Source: Ensifer canadensis (GTDB taxonomy: Bacteria; Pseudomonadota; Alphaproteobacteria; Rhizobiales; Rhizobiaceae). Taken from it: 64,000 nt of DNA. Below the pieces are notes generated by a model, which saw only the letters and a program-made list of their open reading frames with translations, did not search any database and was not told the DNA's origin. Shown piece after piece: positions 1 through 7,501 of the stretch (positions within the stretch are counted from its first letter, which is position 1; the number at the start of each line of letters is the position of its first letter). A program made the translations under genes and the position numbers. Location of the stretch: contig NZ_CP083370.1 in assembly GCF_017488845.2 (NCBI RefSeq), forward strand, positions 2,604,001 through 2,668,000. Reading direction: 5' to 3'.

Positions 1-244
1 CGCGACAATCGATCTCGATCGTCGCCAGGGTGCGCAGGTTCAAAATCTTAGAGCTTCAACAATACCCTCCCCGGGAAGACGCGACGCTCTATTGCCCGCG
101 TCTTAGGTGATTTGCGTGACAGCTTGACGAAGTGGAAGGGGCAATACCACGCGATTACCGTCCGGATCGCGCCCGCAGCTTTTTCGGAACCATCCCACCG
201 ACCAGCCGTTCCCCTGAGGTAGCAAACAACGATGGAGAAGAAGC
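1..244. other. Left-edge non-coding stretch
   Basis: I see no convincing gene here. The end of an upstream gene is not recognisable in any frame. The last 60 bases carry the likely promoter and leader of the PRC-barrel gene, whose ribosome binding site is the GGAGAAGAAG run just before position 245. Confidence 0.4.
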
Positions 245-634
245 GTGACCTATCACAATGCGAACCTTCAGGACGCCGGGATCAAGGAAACCCATGACCT
301 GATCGCCAGCGACAAGGTTGAAGGCACGAAGGTTTATGGCGCCGACAACAAGCACATCGGCTCGATCGAGCGCGTTATCCTGGAAAAGCGCAGCGGTCGC
401 GTGGCCTATGCCGTGCTCGGGTTCGGCGGTTTTCTCGGCATCGGGGAAGATCACTATCCACTGCCTTGGGCCAAGCTGACCTATGATGAGAACCTCGGCG
501 GCTATCGGACTGATGTGACTCGCGAACAGGTCGAGCGGGCGCCGAAATATCACGGCAACGAGGAATACGACTGGAACAGCGAGAACGGACGCCGGGTCTA
601 TGACTATTACGGCGTGCCGCCTTACTGGATGTAA
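245..634 (+). CDS. PRC-barrel domain protein
   Basis: 129 residues, a full-length single PRC-barrel protein. The stretch from about residue 20 to 85 (DLIASDKVEGTKVYG, then a strand-rich segment ending near the PLPWAKL motif) has the typical shape of PRC-barrel proteins of rhizobia. The tail is acidic and tyrosine-rich (EYDWNSENGRRVYDYYG). No signal peptide or membrane segment is seen. PRC barrels occur in photosynthetic reaction centre H subunit and in RimM; free-standing soluble ones like this are often stress-associated, and the exact role is unknown. The start is supported by a GGAGAAG site. It is monocistronic and followed by a hairpin. Confidence 0.85.
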   Translation: MTYHNANLQDAGIKETHDLIASDKVEGTKVYGADNKHIGSIERVILEKRSGRVAYAVLGFGGFLGIGEDHYPLPWAKLTYDENLGGYRTDVTREQVERAPKYHGNEEYDWNSENGRRVYDYYGVPPYWM

Positions 635-661
635 GGATCGGGTTTACGATCGTCCCGACAT

Positions 662-690
662 GGCTCCGCCGATGGCGGGGCCGTTCTTAT
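662..690 (+). terminator. Hairpin after PRC-barrel gene
   Basis: Arms GGCTCCGCC (662-670) and GGCGGGGCC (674-682) pair with one G-U and are followed by GTTCTTAT. It lies between the PRC-barrel gene and the convergent FAD oxidoreductase, where a terminator is expected. Confidence 0.55.
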
Positions 691-699
691 GCCGCCAGC

Positions 700-1842
700 T
701 TAAAGATGTTTCTCGCGAAGTGCCGCTATGTGATTCTGGCACAAGAAGGATCCCGGAATGTCGATCAACGGCTGGCCGGTGATCTCGTCGACGACGAAGC
801 GCGCGAGGCGGTGGGCGATGCCGAAGCTCACCTTGAAGCCGCCTGTCAGGACCGACAGGTTTTCGTGATCCGGATGGCGCCCGGCGATCGGCTCCCGGCC
901 GGTCGATTTCGGCCGGATGCCGGCCCAGCGCTCGACCACCTCCGCCCCGCGCAAGGACGGGACCAGCGCCTCGGCGCGCACCAGCAGCTCATTCAGCAGT
1001 TCATCCGTCGACTGCGGATCGGCATATTTGTTCTCGCTGGTGCTGCCGACCGCGATATGCCCGTCGTCATGGGCGACGATATAGACGCCGTCGGTGAAGA
1101 TGACGGGCAATTGCGGATCGACATCGGCCAGAAGCAGCGCCGCCTGGCCCTTGACCCCCGTGCCGCTCGGTCCACGGAGAGGTCCCGACAGCGCATCGAC
1201 GAGCGGAAAGCTGTCGACGCCGGCAGCAACTATGCAATGGCCGAAGGCGATTTCCGTGGCGTCATCGAGTTCGGCGCGGCCCTGGCCCGGATGGATTGCT
1301 CGAACGCCCGTCCCCTCGACGATCCGCACGTTCGGCGATTGCGCCAGTGCCGCACGCAGAACCGCCAGCATCTGGCGTGGAGAAAGCCGACCGCCAAGCG
1401 TATCGAACACCAATCCGCAAGCCGCCGCCTCGGCACTGAGCCATCCGGACGGCAGCTCGTCGCGCACGTGCCAGAAGAACTGGCGGTCGCCTGCCCGCCA
1501 GTTGCGCGTCGCATCCTGCTCGTGGCGAAGAGCGATCTCGCGCAGATGCGGCTTCGCAAGCGGCATGATCCGCCCGCTGCGGCGGTAACCTGCCGAAAGT
1601 CCGGTTTCGGCCTCGAGCGTTTCGATCTCGCTTTCGAGCGACACCAGGGCGTCGAACTGGAATTGTTTCTTGGCGTTCCATTTGTCCGGCATGTGCGGCA
1701 TCAGCGCGCCGAGTATGCCGCCACTGGCGCCGGCCCCGATGCGATGCTCGTCGACCAGTTGCACGTCCATGCCGGTCCGTGCTGCCGTAAGGGCTGCCCA
1801 GAGCCCCATGATGCCGCCGCCGACGATCAAAAGTTCGCTCAT
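700..1842 (-). CDS. FAD-dependent oxidoreductase (DAO family), probable MnmC1-like partner of MnmD
   Basis: 380 residues. An N-terminal dinucleotide-binding motif (IVGGGIMGLWAA, residues 5-16), a GAGASGG segment near residue 37 and the C-terminal GIRPKSTGREPIAG and GGFKVSFGIAHR segments identify a D-amino-acid-oxidase-fold FAD enzyme. In enterobacterial MnmC the FAD domain removes the carboxymethyl group from cmnm5(s2)U34 of tRNA, and a methyltransferase domain then makes mnm5. Here the methyltransferase gene (1881-2600) sits back to back 38 bases away, so this is inferred to supply the first step. The motif set alone would also fit a generic glycine/D-amino-acid oxidase. The start MSELLIVGG was chosen because the glycine motif must lie near the N-terminus, although the frame is open upstream. 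Confidence 0.75.
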   Translation of the reverse strand: MSELLIVGGGIMGLWAALTAARTGMDVQLVDEHRIGAGASGGILGALMPHMPDKWNAKKQFQFDALVSLESEIETLEAETGLSAGYRRSGRIMPLAKPHLREIALRHEQDATRNWRAGDRQFFWHVRDELPSGWLSAEAAACGLVFDTLGGRLSPRQMLAVLRAALAQSPNVRIVEGTGVRAIHPGQGRAELDDATEIAFGHCIVAAGVDSFPLVDALSGPLRGPSGTGVKGQAALLLADVDPQLPVIFTDGVYIVAHDDGHIAVGSTSENKYADPQSTDELLNELLVRAEALVPSLRGAEVVERWAGIRPKSTGREPIAGRHPDHENLSVLTGGFKVSFGIAHRLARFVVDEITGQPLIDIPGSFLCQNHIAALREKHL

Positions 1843-1880
1843 CGATTGACCTTCTCCGGTGGCGGGATTATCGCCATCGC

Positions 1881-2600
1881 ATGACAGGATCCGCCGCAGA
1901 ACCGAACCAGCCCCCGGCCCATCAAAGCCTCGATTGGCACGAGGGCGATATGCCCTATTCCAGGGAGTTTGGCGATCATTTTTATTGCCGCACCGACGGT
2001 CGGCTCGAATGCGGACATGTGTTCCTCGCCGGCAACGGCCTGCCCGAACGCTGGGCCTCCGGCGGGGCATTCACCATCGGCGAACTGGGCTTCGGCACCG
2101 GCCTCAATTTCTGTGAAACCTGGCGGCAATGGAAAGCTACGGCGACCACGGACGGCACGCTGCATTTCGTCAGTTTCGAGCGCTTTCCCATGCAGGCGGA
2201 GGAAATCTCCCGCGCCTTGTCCCATTGGCCGGAGATCGACGCCGAACGGCTGGCCCTCACCGATCGCTGGCCGGCAACCAACGACGGCAGGATCGAGATC
2301 GATCTTGGCGATGGCGTTCGCCTGACCGTCGTTTGCGGCACAGCACTGGAGGGGCTCGCCCAAGCGAAGGAGCGCTTCGATGCCTGGTTCCTCGATGGTT
2401 TTGCACCGTCCCGCAATCCCGACATGTGGTCGGAGGAGCTGATGCGGCTGGTGTTCGACAAGACCGCGGCCGGCGGCAGCTTCTCCACCTATGCCGCCGC
2501 CGGCTTCGTTCGCCGCAATCTGCAGGCGGCCGGCTTTGCCGTCGAGAAGCGCAAGGGCTTCGCCGGGAAGCGCGAGATGCTGCGCGGAGACAAGCGCTGA
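1881..2600 (+). CDS. mnmD: tRNA 5-methylaminomethyl-2-thiouridine methyltransferase (MnmD)
   Basis: 239 residues, the usual size for stand-alone MnmD (the MnmC2 half of E. coli MnmC). The family signature is clear: PYSREFGDHFY near residue 25, the SAM-binding motif FTIGELGFGTGLNFCETW near residues 64-81, and WFLDGFAPSRNPDMW near residues 168-182. It transfers a methyl group from SAM to nm5(s2)U34 of tRNA in the cytoplasm. It lacks the fused FAD domain, which appears to be encoded by the divergent neighbour. Only 38 bases separate the two start codons, so their promoters must overlap or lie inside the coding sequences. No strong Shine-Dalgarno sequence is visible. Confidence 0.9.
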   Translation: MTGSAAEPNQPPAHQSLDWHEGDMPYSREFGDHFYCRTDGRLECGHVFLAGNGLPERWASGGAFTIGELGFGTGLNFCETWRQWKATATTDGTLHFVSFERFPMQAEEISRALSHWPEIDAERLALTDRWPATNDGRIEIDLGDGVRLTVVCGTALEGLAQAKERFDAWFLDGFAPSRNPDMWSEELMRLVFDKTAAGGSFSTYAAAGFVRRNLQAAGFAVEKRKGFAGKREMLRGDKR

Positions 2601-2662
2601 GCGAGGCGAGCAGTCGGCGTCCGCGGGCATTTTGACGGCCTTTACTCCACCAGAGAACTGAA

Positions 2663-2706
2663 CTGTCGCAAATGGCAGGGGCATGACCGCGAAAAATCTG
2701 CGACAG
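2663..2706. promoter_or_regulatory. Inverted repeat upstream of the MttB-family gene
   Basis: CTGTCGCA (2663-2670) is repeated in inverted form as TGCGACAG (2699-2706), 30 bases before the start at 2736. The arm spacing (28 bases) is long for a terminator stem and fits two half-sites of a regulator. The binding protein is unknown. Confidence 0.35.
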
Positions 2707-2735
2707 AAATCCATCGGCAACGCGGTGGGTTTTTC

Positions 2736-4322
2736 ATGAACGACGATCAGTTTCCGGATGCTGCCACAGGTGAAACTTCCTCAGCCCCGCTCGAGCGGCG
2801 ACGCCGGCCCGGCGGCCGCAGTGGCGAGCGCACACGAAAATCCTCAGGCGGTAAATATCTCAATCTCGTCAACACCCAGAGCAAATCCTCGGTACTGTCA
2901 GAAGACGCGCTCGAGGCGATCCATCAGGCGTCGCTGACGATCCTGGAAGAGATCGGCATGGATGTCATCCTGCCCGAGGCGCGCCAGCGCATGAAGGCAG
3001 CGGGCGCCGATATCACCCCCGGCACCGACCGCGTGCGCTTCGATCGCGGGCTGATCATGGAGATGATCGCTTCGGTTCCCTCCTCCTTCACCATGCATGC
3101 GCGCAATCCGGCCCGCAACGTCGCGATCGGCGGCAACAATCTGGTCTTCGCCCAGATCGCCAGCGCCCCCTTCGTGGCCGACCGCGAAGGCGGCAGGCGC
3201 ACCGGCAATCAGGAGGATTTCCGCAAGCTGGTGAAGCTCGCCCAGTCCTACGACATCATCCACACCACCGGCGGCTATCCCGTCGAGCCGGTCGACCTGC
3301 ACGCATCCGTGCGTCATCTCGACTGCCTCTCCGACATGGTGAAGCTCACCGACAAGGTCTTCCACGTCTATTCGCTCGGCCGCGAGCGGAACACCGACGG
3401 CATCGAGATCGCCCGCATCGGTCGCGGCATATCCATGGAGCAGATGGAGCGCGAACCGTCGCTGTTCACCATCATCAACACCTCCTCGCCGCTGCGCCTC
3501 GACGGGCCGATGCTGCAGGGCATCATCGAAATGTCGTCGCGCAATCAGGTGGTGGTGGTCACGCCATTTACGCTCGCAGGCGCCATGGCGCCGGTCACGA
3601 TCGCCGGTGCCCTGGTGCAGCAGAATGCCGAGGCGCTGTGCGGCATCGCCTTCACCCAGATGGTCCGGCGCGGCGCGCCGGTCATGTATGGCGGCTTTAC
3701 CTCGAATGTCGACATGAAGACGGGCGCACCCGCCTTCGGCACGCCGGAATACATGAAGGCGGTCATTGCCGGCGGCCAGCTCGCCCGCCGCTACAACATT
3801 CCCTACCGCACGTCCAACACCAACGCCGCCAATACGCTCGATGCGCAGGCAGCCTACGAGTCCGCGCTATCGCTCTGGGCACTGACGCAAGGCGGCGGCA
3901 ACTTCGTCATGCATGCGGCCGGCTGGACCGAGGGCGGACTGACCGCCTCGTTCGAAAAATTCATCCTCGACGTCGACATGCTGCAGATGGTGGCGGAATT
4001 CCTGACGCCGCTCGATGTCAGCGAGGATGCACTCGGGCTCGACGCGGTGCGCGACGTCGGCCCCGGCGGGCACTACTTCGGCACGCTGCACACGTTGCAA
4101 CGCTATGAGACAGCGTTCTATTCGCCGATCCTTTCCGACTGGCGCAACTTCGAAACCTGGACGGAGGCGGGCCGGCCGACGACCTATGACCACGCCAACC
4201 GTGTCTTCAAGCAGAAGCTCAACGAATACGAACGGCCGCCGCTGGACCCGGTGATCGAAGACGAACTCGACGCCTTCGTTGCAAAACGCAAGGAGGAAGG
4301 CGGCGTCCCGACGGATTTCTGA
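2736..4322 (+). CDS. Trimethylamine methyltransferase (MttB) family protein, non-pyrrolysine type
   Basis: 528 residues, full length for the MttB superfamily. The family core is recognisable in ALEAIHQASLTILEEIGM, the substrate-barrel segments around GGYPVEPVD and MYGGFTSNVDMKTGAPAFG, and the C-terminal LGLDAVRDVGPGGHYFGT. True archaeal MttB carries pyrrolysine at an in-frame UAG; this gene reads straight through, so it belongs to the much larger Pyl-less group, of which Desulfitobacterium MtgB is a glycine betaine:corrinoid methyltransferase. A methylated-amine or betaine substrate is therefore likely, but no corrinoid protein or activase gene is adjacent. The N-terminal 45 residues are basic and Arg/Gly-rich. 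The gene is monocistronic. Confidence 0.85.
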   Translation: MNDDQFPDAATGETSSAPLERRRRPGGRSGERTRKSSGGKYLNLVNTQSKSSVLSEDALEAIHQASLTILEEIGMDVILPEARQRMKAAGADITPGTDRVRFDRGLIMEMIASVPSSFTMHARNPARNVAIGGNNLVFAQIASAPFVADREGGRRTGNQEDFRKLVKLAQSYDIIHTTGGYPVEPVDLHASVRHLDCLSDMVKLTDKVFHVYSLGRERNTDGIEIARIGRGISMEQMEREPSLFTIINTSSPLRLDGPMLQGIIEMSSRNQVVVVTPFTLAGAMAPVTIAGALVQQNAEALCGIAFTQMVRRGAPVMYGGFTSNVDMKTGAPAFGTPEYMKAVIAGGQLARRYNIPYRTSNTNAANTLDAQAAYESALSLWALTQGGGNFVMHAAGWTEGGLTASFEKFILDVDMLQMVAEFLTPLDVSEDALGLDAVRDVGPGGHYFGTLHTLQRYETAFYSPILSDWRNFETWTEAGRPTTYDHANRVFKQKLNEYERPPLDPVIEDELDAFVAKRKEEGGVPTDF

Positions 4323-4349
4323 CGGGACGCCTTGTTACATCAAGATGCG

Positions 4350-4391
4350 GCATGCGTATGAGAGCATTTCCGCCCTCTGCCTTACGCATGC
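4350..4391. terminator. Palindrome between convergent genes
   Basis: GCATGCGTA (4350-4358) and TACGCATGC (4383-4391) are perfect inverted arms with a partly paired interior (GAGAG/CTCTG). It lies between two convergent genes and could end transcription from both sides, although it has no T-run. The flanking sequence also resembles a common rhizobial intergenic repeat. Confidence 0.45.
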
Positions 4392-4430
4392 CCAGACGGG
4401 AAACCGCTAAGCACTTTCCCTGCAAAAGCT

Positions 4431-4880
4431 TCAGGGATAAACGGCCGAGCGGGCGGTGGCGATCAGTTGCTCGATCGGCACAGTGACGCAGTTGCGGTCG
4501 ATTTCGGCCACCGTCTTCTGCCTTACATTGGCAGAAAGCAGCTTGCGCAAATCTCCGAGCGTCCTTGGCGCCGCGCAGATCACCAGGCTGTCGAAGGCGT
4601 TGTCGTTCAGATAGCCTTCGAGCCTGCTGGCCACATCGACGGCAAAGCGATGCTTTTCCTCGCGTACCGGATCACTGCTGTATTCCATCGCCGACCGGCC
4701 ATGACCGACGGACGAATGGCTGCGTCCCGGCTTGTCGGCCATGATATCCTGGGCGCGTTTCGGGTCGGTGTGAATAACCTCTTCTTCCGGGTGCTGACGT
4801 TCGTCCTTCCGCAGGTTGACGCCCTTGACGAAGCGCGCCGTATTGCCATCCGCGGCCAGTATCCAAGTCCGGTTCTGCAC
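4431..4880 (-). CDS. Host attachment family protein
   Basis: 149 residues of the family annotated as required for attachment to host cells, widespread in rhizobia and agrobacteria. Visible family features are the N-terminal TWILAADGNTARF, the central FAVDVASRLEGYLNDNAFDSLVICAAPRTLGDLRK and the C-terminal IPIEQLI-like end. The fold resembles the C-terminal domain of archaeal release factor eRF1, and the biochemical role is unsettled. No signal peptide is present, so despite its name it looks cytoplasmic. The start is a GTG at 4880-4878 preceded by GGGAGA; upstream ATGs are in other frames. Confidence 0.8.
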   Translation of the reverse strand: MQNRTWILAADGNTARFVKGVNLRKDERQHPEEEVIHTDPKRAQDIMADKPGRSHSSVGHGRSAMEYSSDPVREEKHRFAVDVASRLEGYLNDNAFDSLVICAAPRTLGDLRKLLSANVRQKTVAEIDRNCVTVPIEQLIATARSAVYP

Positions 4881-5001
4881 GATTGTCTCCCATGCAATGA
4901 TGTTGCTCGTGGGCAGGCCAGAATAAGCCCTTAATAGAAACGGATGAAGCCCGATCCGGTTCCATCTTTTCCTCGATCGCGCGCACTTTTACGGTGTCAT
5001 C

Positions 5002-5676
5002 CTACATGCGCGAGAGATAGGCGTCGAAGCTGCGCTCTGGTGACGACTGGAAATGATCGCGCTCGAGTTTCATCTCCCGGATGCGATCCACCCGGAAGTC
5101 GCGAAAGTCCTGGCGCAGCTCGCACCAGGTGGTCAGCAGCCAGTGATGGCCGAAGACGCTGAGGCCGAGCGGCCAGACGGTGCGCTCCGAGCTCTGATCG
5201 GCGAGGCTTTCATAGGCCATGCGCACCTTGCGCTCCTCGGCGATCGCCCGGCGCAGGTCACCCAGCATCGGCGGCGGCTTCGGCTGCAGCGCCGAACGGA
5301 AGGCGCGGATCGGGGCGCTGCGCAGCCGCGCCACGTGCTCGGGCGGAAGTCCGTGTTCGATCTTTTCCATGGCCTCGCGCGCGGCCTGCGCCAGCCGGTG
5401 GTCGCCAAGCATCTGCACGGCCCGCGCGCCGAAGGCCAGCGCTTCGAGCTGCTCGAAGGTGAAAGCGAGCGGCGGCGCGTCAAAGCTCTCGCGCAGGAGG
5501 TATCCGACACCGCGCTCGCCGTCGATCGGCGCACCCGAAGCCATCAGGTGTTCCATGTCGCGGTAGATGGTCCGCCGCGCCACCTCCATCTTGTCGGCGA
5601 TTTCCTGCGCCGTCATCGCCCGGCCGGTCGCCCGCATGAGCTGGATGATTCGAAACAGCCGGTCGGCAGGTCTCAT
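5002..5676 (-). CDS. YafY-type HTH/WYL-domain transcriptional regulator
   Basis: 224 residues. An N-terminal DeoR-like helix-turn-helix (RLFRIIQLMRATGRAMTAQ, then a recognition segment ending TIYRDMEHL) occupies residues 5-45. A WYL-type ligand domain covers roughly 130-205, with KVRMAYESL and VWPLGLSVFGHHWLLTTWCE. WYL proteins of this length control a neighbouring or divergent gene in response to small ligands or oligonucleotides. It is divergent from the antibiotic-biosynthesis-monooxygenase-like gene, with 96 bases between starts, and probably controls that gene and itself. Confidence 0.85.
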   Translation of the reverse strand: MRPADRLFRIIQLMRATGRAMTAQEIADKMEVARRTIYRDMEHLMASGAPIDGERGVGYLLRESFDAPPLAFTFEQLEALAFGARAVQMLGDHRLAQAAREAMEKIEHGLPPEHVARLRSAPIRAFRSALQPKPPPMLGDLRRAIAEERKVRMAYESLADQSSERTVWPLGLSVFGHHWLLTTWCELRQDFRDFRVDRIREMKLERDHFQSSPERSFDAYLSRM

Positions 5677-5772
5677 TCGCGTATTCCCATCGCATGTCGA
5701 TGTAAGGCTATGGCCATAAGGCTGTCAGTTGCACTGTGCTTTAGTCAAGCGGCAATCAACATGGAGCATGAC

Positions 5773-6072
5773 ATGACCACCAAGAGCATCCTCGAACTCG
5801 CCGTCTGCATCGTTGTGGACAAGCCCGCGGCCGCAGCCGCGCGCCATCGGGCGATGCAGGCCGTTTCAAACTATCCGGGCTTCATTTCCTGGCGCGCCGT
5901 CGGCTCGTGCGAAAAGCCCGACATGCTCGCGGATCTGGTCGAGTGGGAAACGCTCGATGATGCCAGATCGGCAGGCGAACGCGTGCGTCGCGACCCGGAT
6001 TTCGCCCCTTACATGGCGGCAATCAGCGCGGTAATGCTGATGCAGCATTTTGCTGTCGAACAGCAGATCTGA
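5773..6072 (+). CDS. Small antibiotic-biosynthesis-monooxygenase-like (ABM fold) protein
   Basis: 99 residues. The pattern LAVCIVVDKPAAAAARHRAMQ followed by PGFISWRAVGSCEKPDMLADLVEWETLDDA and a C-terminal helix and strand is that of dimeric alpha-beta ABM-fold proteins, which include quinol monooxygenases and uncharacterised stress proteins. ATG at 5773 is preferred over ATG at 5761, because GGAG at 5763-5766 gives an ideal spacing to the second. It is divergent from the WYL regulator, which probably controls it. The substrate is unknown. Confidence 0.75.
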   Translation: MTTKSILELAVCIVVDKPAAAAARHRAMQAVSNYPGFISWRAVGSCEKPDMLADLVEWETLDDARSAGERVRRDPDFAPYMAAISAVMLMQHFAVEQQI

Positions 6073-6091
6073 GCCGGGAGAGTACCGAGAG

Positions 6092-7203
6092 ATGGCGGAG
6101 CCACTGAAAAACCTGTTGCATCCGGGCGTCGTCACCGCCATCGCAGACCGCCTGAGCGCGGCTGCCCGACATTCGACCGCAAAAGGTTCGAGGCGCTTGC
6201 CAGCGACAATCTCGAGGCACTGGAACTGATGCAACGATCGCTGCAGATCCGCGATGCGCTCATCGAAACCCTACCGCAGTCCTTCCCGCAAGCCGCGGCA
6301 AAGCTTGGCGATTGTCTGCACACCGACGAGAGGCCCGGCCTCAGCGGCTGGACCCTGTTGCCCGTCAGCCAATATGTCGCCGCACGCGGGCTTGGCGATT
6401 TCGAGCTATCGCTGTGGCTGCTGCGCGCTTTGACGCCGCACTTCACCTCCGAGTTCGGTATCCGCGTGTTCATCGACACGGACCAGGAGCGGGCGCTCAC
6501 GATCATCGGCTCATGGGTAACGGACGCCAATCACCATGTCAGGCGTCTGGCGAGCGAAGGCACCCGCCCGCGCCTGCCCTGGGCAATGCGGCTGCCGAAG
6601 CTCATCCGCGATCCCCAGCCGATCCTGCCGATCCTGCCGATCCTGACGGCCCTCCTCGACGACCCCGAGGACTATGTGCGCCGCTCGGTTGCCAACAGCC
6701 TCAACGACATTGCCAAGGATCACCCGGATCTGGTGGCCGGTTTCGTGGCCGAACACATGGTGGGTGCCTCGCCGGAGCGGCAGCAATTGCTGCGCCATGC
6801 CTCGCGAACGCTTCTGAAACAGGGACATGAGGCAGCTCTTTCGAACTTCGGCTTTGCCGCACCCGCCGGCATAGACGCAGCCTTCTCGCTCGACCGGTCG
6901 GACATCGCGCTCGGCGAAAGCCTCGTCTTCAAGCTTTCGGTCAGGCACACCGCGAAGACCACCCAGAAGATCATGATCGACTACGCCGTACACCACCGCA
7001 AAGCGAATGGCACGACCTCGCCCAAGGTGTTCAAGTGGACATCGGCGACGCTGGAGCCGGGCGCGACGATCAGGATCGAAAAGCGTCACGCGATTCGGCC
7101 AATCACAACCCGTCGTTACTATTCCGGCACCCATCGCGTGGTGATCCTCGTCAACGGCCAGGAGGCTGCCGACGCCGATTTCGAGCTGTCGGTCGCCGAA
7201 TAG
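6092..7203 (+). pseudogene. AlkC-like 3-methyladenine DNA glycosylase, interrupted by a frameshift
   Basis: The 324-residue frame from 6229 matches AlkC/AlkD HEAT-repeat DNA alkylation repair proteins, with the hallmark SEGTRPRLPWA segment and a C-terminal beta-rich Ig-like domain (roughly the last 100 residues) found in AlkC. The family N-terminus (MAEPLKNLLHPGVV) is encoded at 6092 in another frame. The two frames join if one C is added to CCC at 6165-6167; as written, the upstream frame stops near 6230. AlkC excises N3-methylated bases without base flipping. It may be a real pseudogene or a homopolymer sequencing error. Start 6092 follows GGGAGAGTACCGAGAG. Overall gene identity is confident; AlkC rather than AlkD is an inference from the Ig-like tail. 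Confidence 0.75.
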
Positions 7204-7501
7204 CCCCCACCTCATTTCGCACCTGCGAAAAGATGGACCTTGACTTTTGGGGCCAAAACGACGACATGGACGCAGCGTCACCTTCAGGCCGCCGCGTGAG
7301 CGCGCCCTCGGCAACACAGAAAGCCGTGAAGAAGGAAAAGCGCAACCATACGCCGTAACCGGCGACAGCACAGGCGCTTGACGACTTTTTTCTTAACCCA
7401 CAAGTTCCCAATTCACGCGGGGTTCTTGACGCCAAACGACACCGGAACAGCAGATAGCGGTTCCGGCGAATGCGTTTGGCGCCCCCAAAAGGTATATACA
7501 T
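7204..7501 (+). promoter_or_regulatory. Leader region of the RhlE-type helicase gene, with long hairpin
   Basis: No gene is seen in these 298 bases. The 3' part carries a two-tier hairpin: outer arms CGCCAAACG (7430-7438) and CGTTTGGCG (7473-7481), inner arms CCGGAAC (7442-7448) and GTTCCGG (7460-7466). It ends six bases before the AAAAGG ribosome binding site (7487-7492) of the TTG-initiated helicase gene. A structured leader of this kind next to a helicase suggests post-transcriptional or autogenous control. Confidence 0.6.

Noticed and set aside
706..1884. Long plus-strand open frame (392 codons) opposite the FAD oxidoreductase
   Set aside because: GC-rich antisense shadow with Arg/Asp/Gln-heavy composition; the minus-strand frame has a perfect dinucleotide-binding motif.
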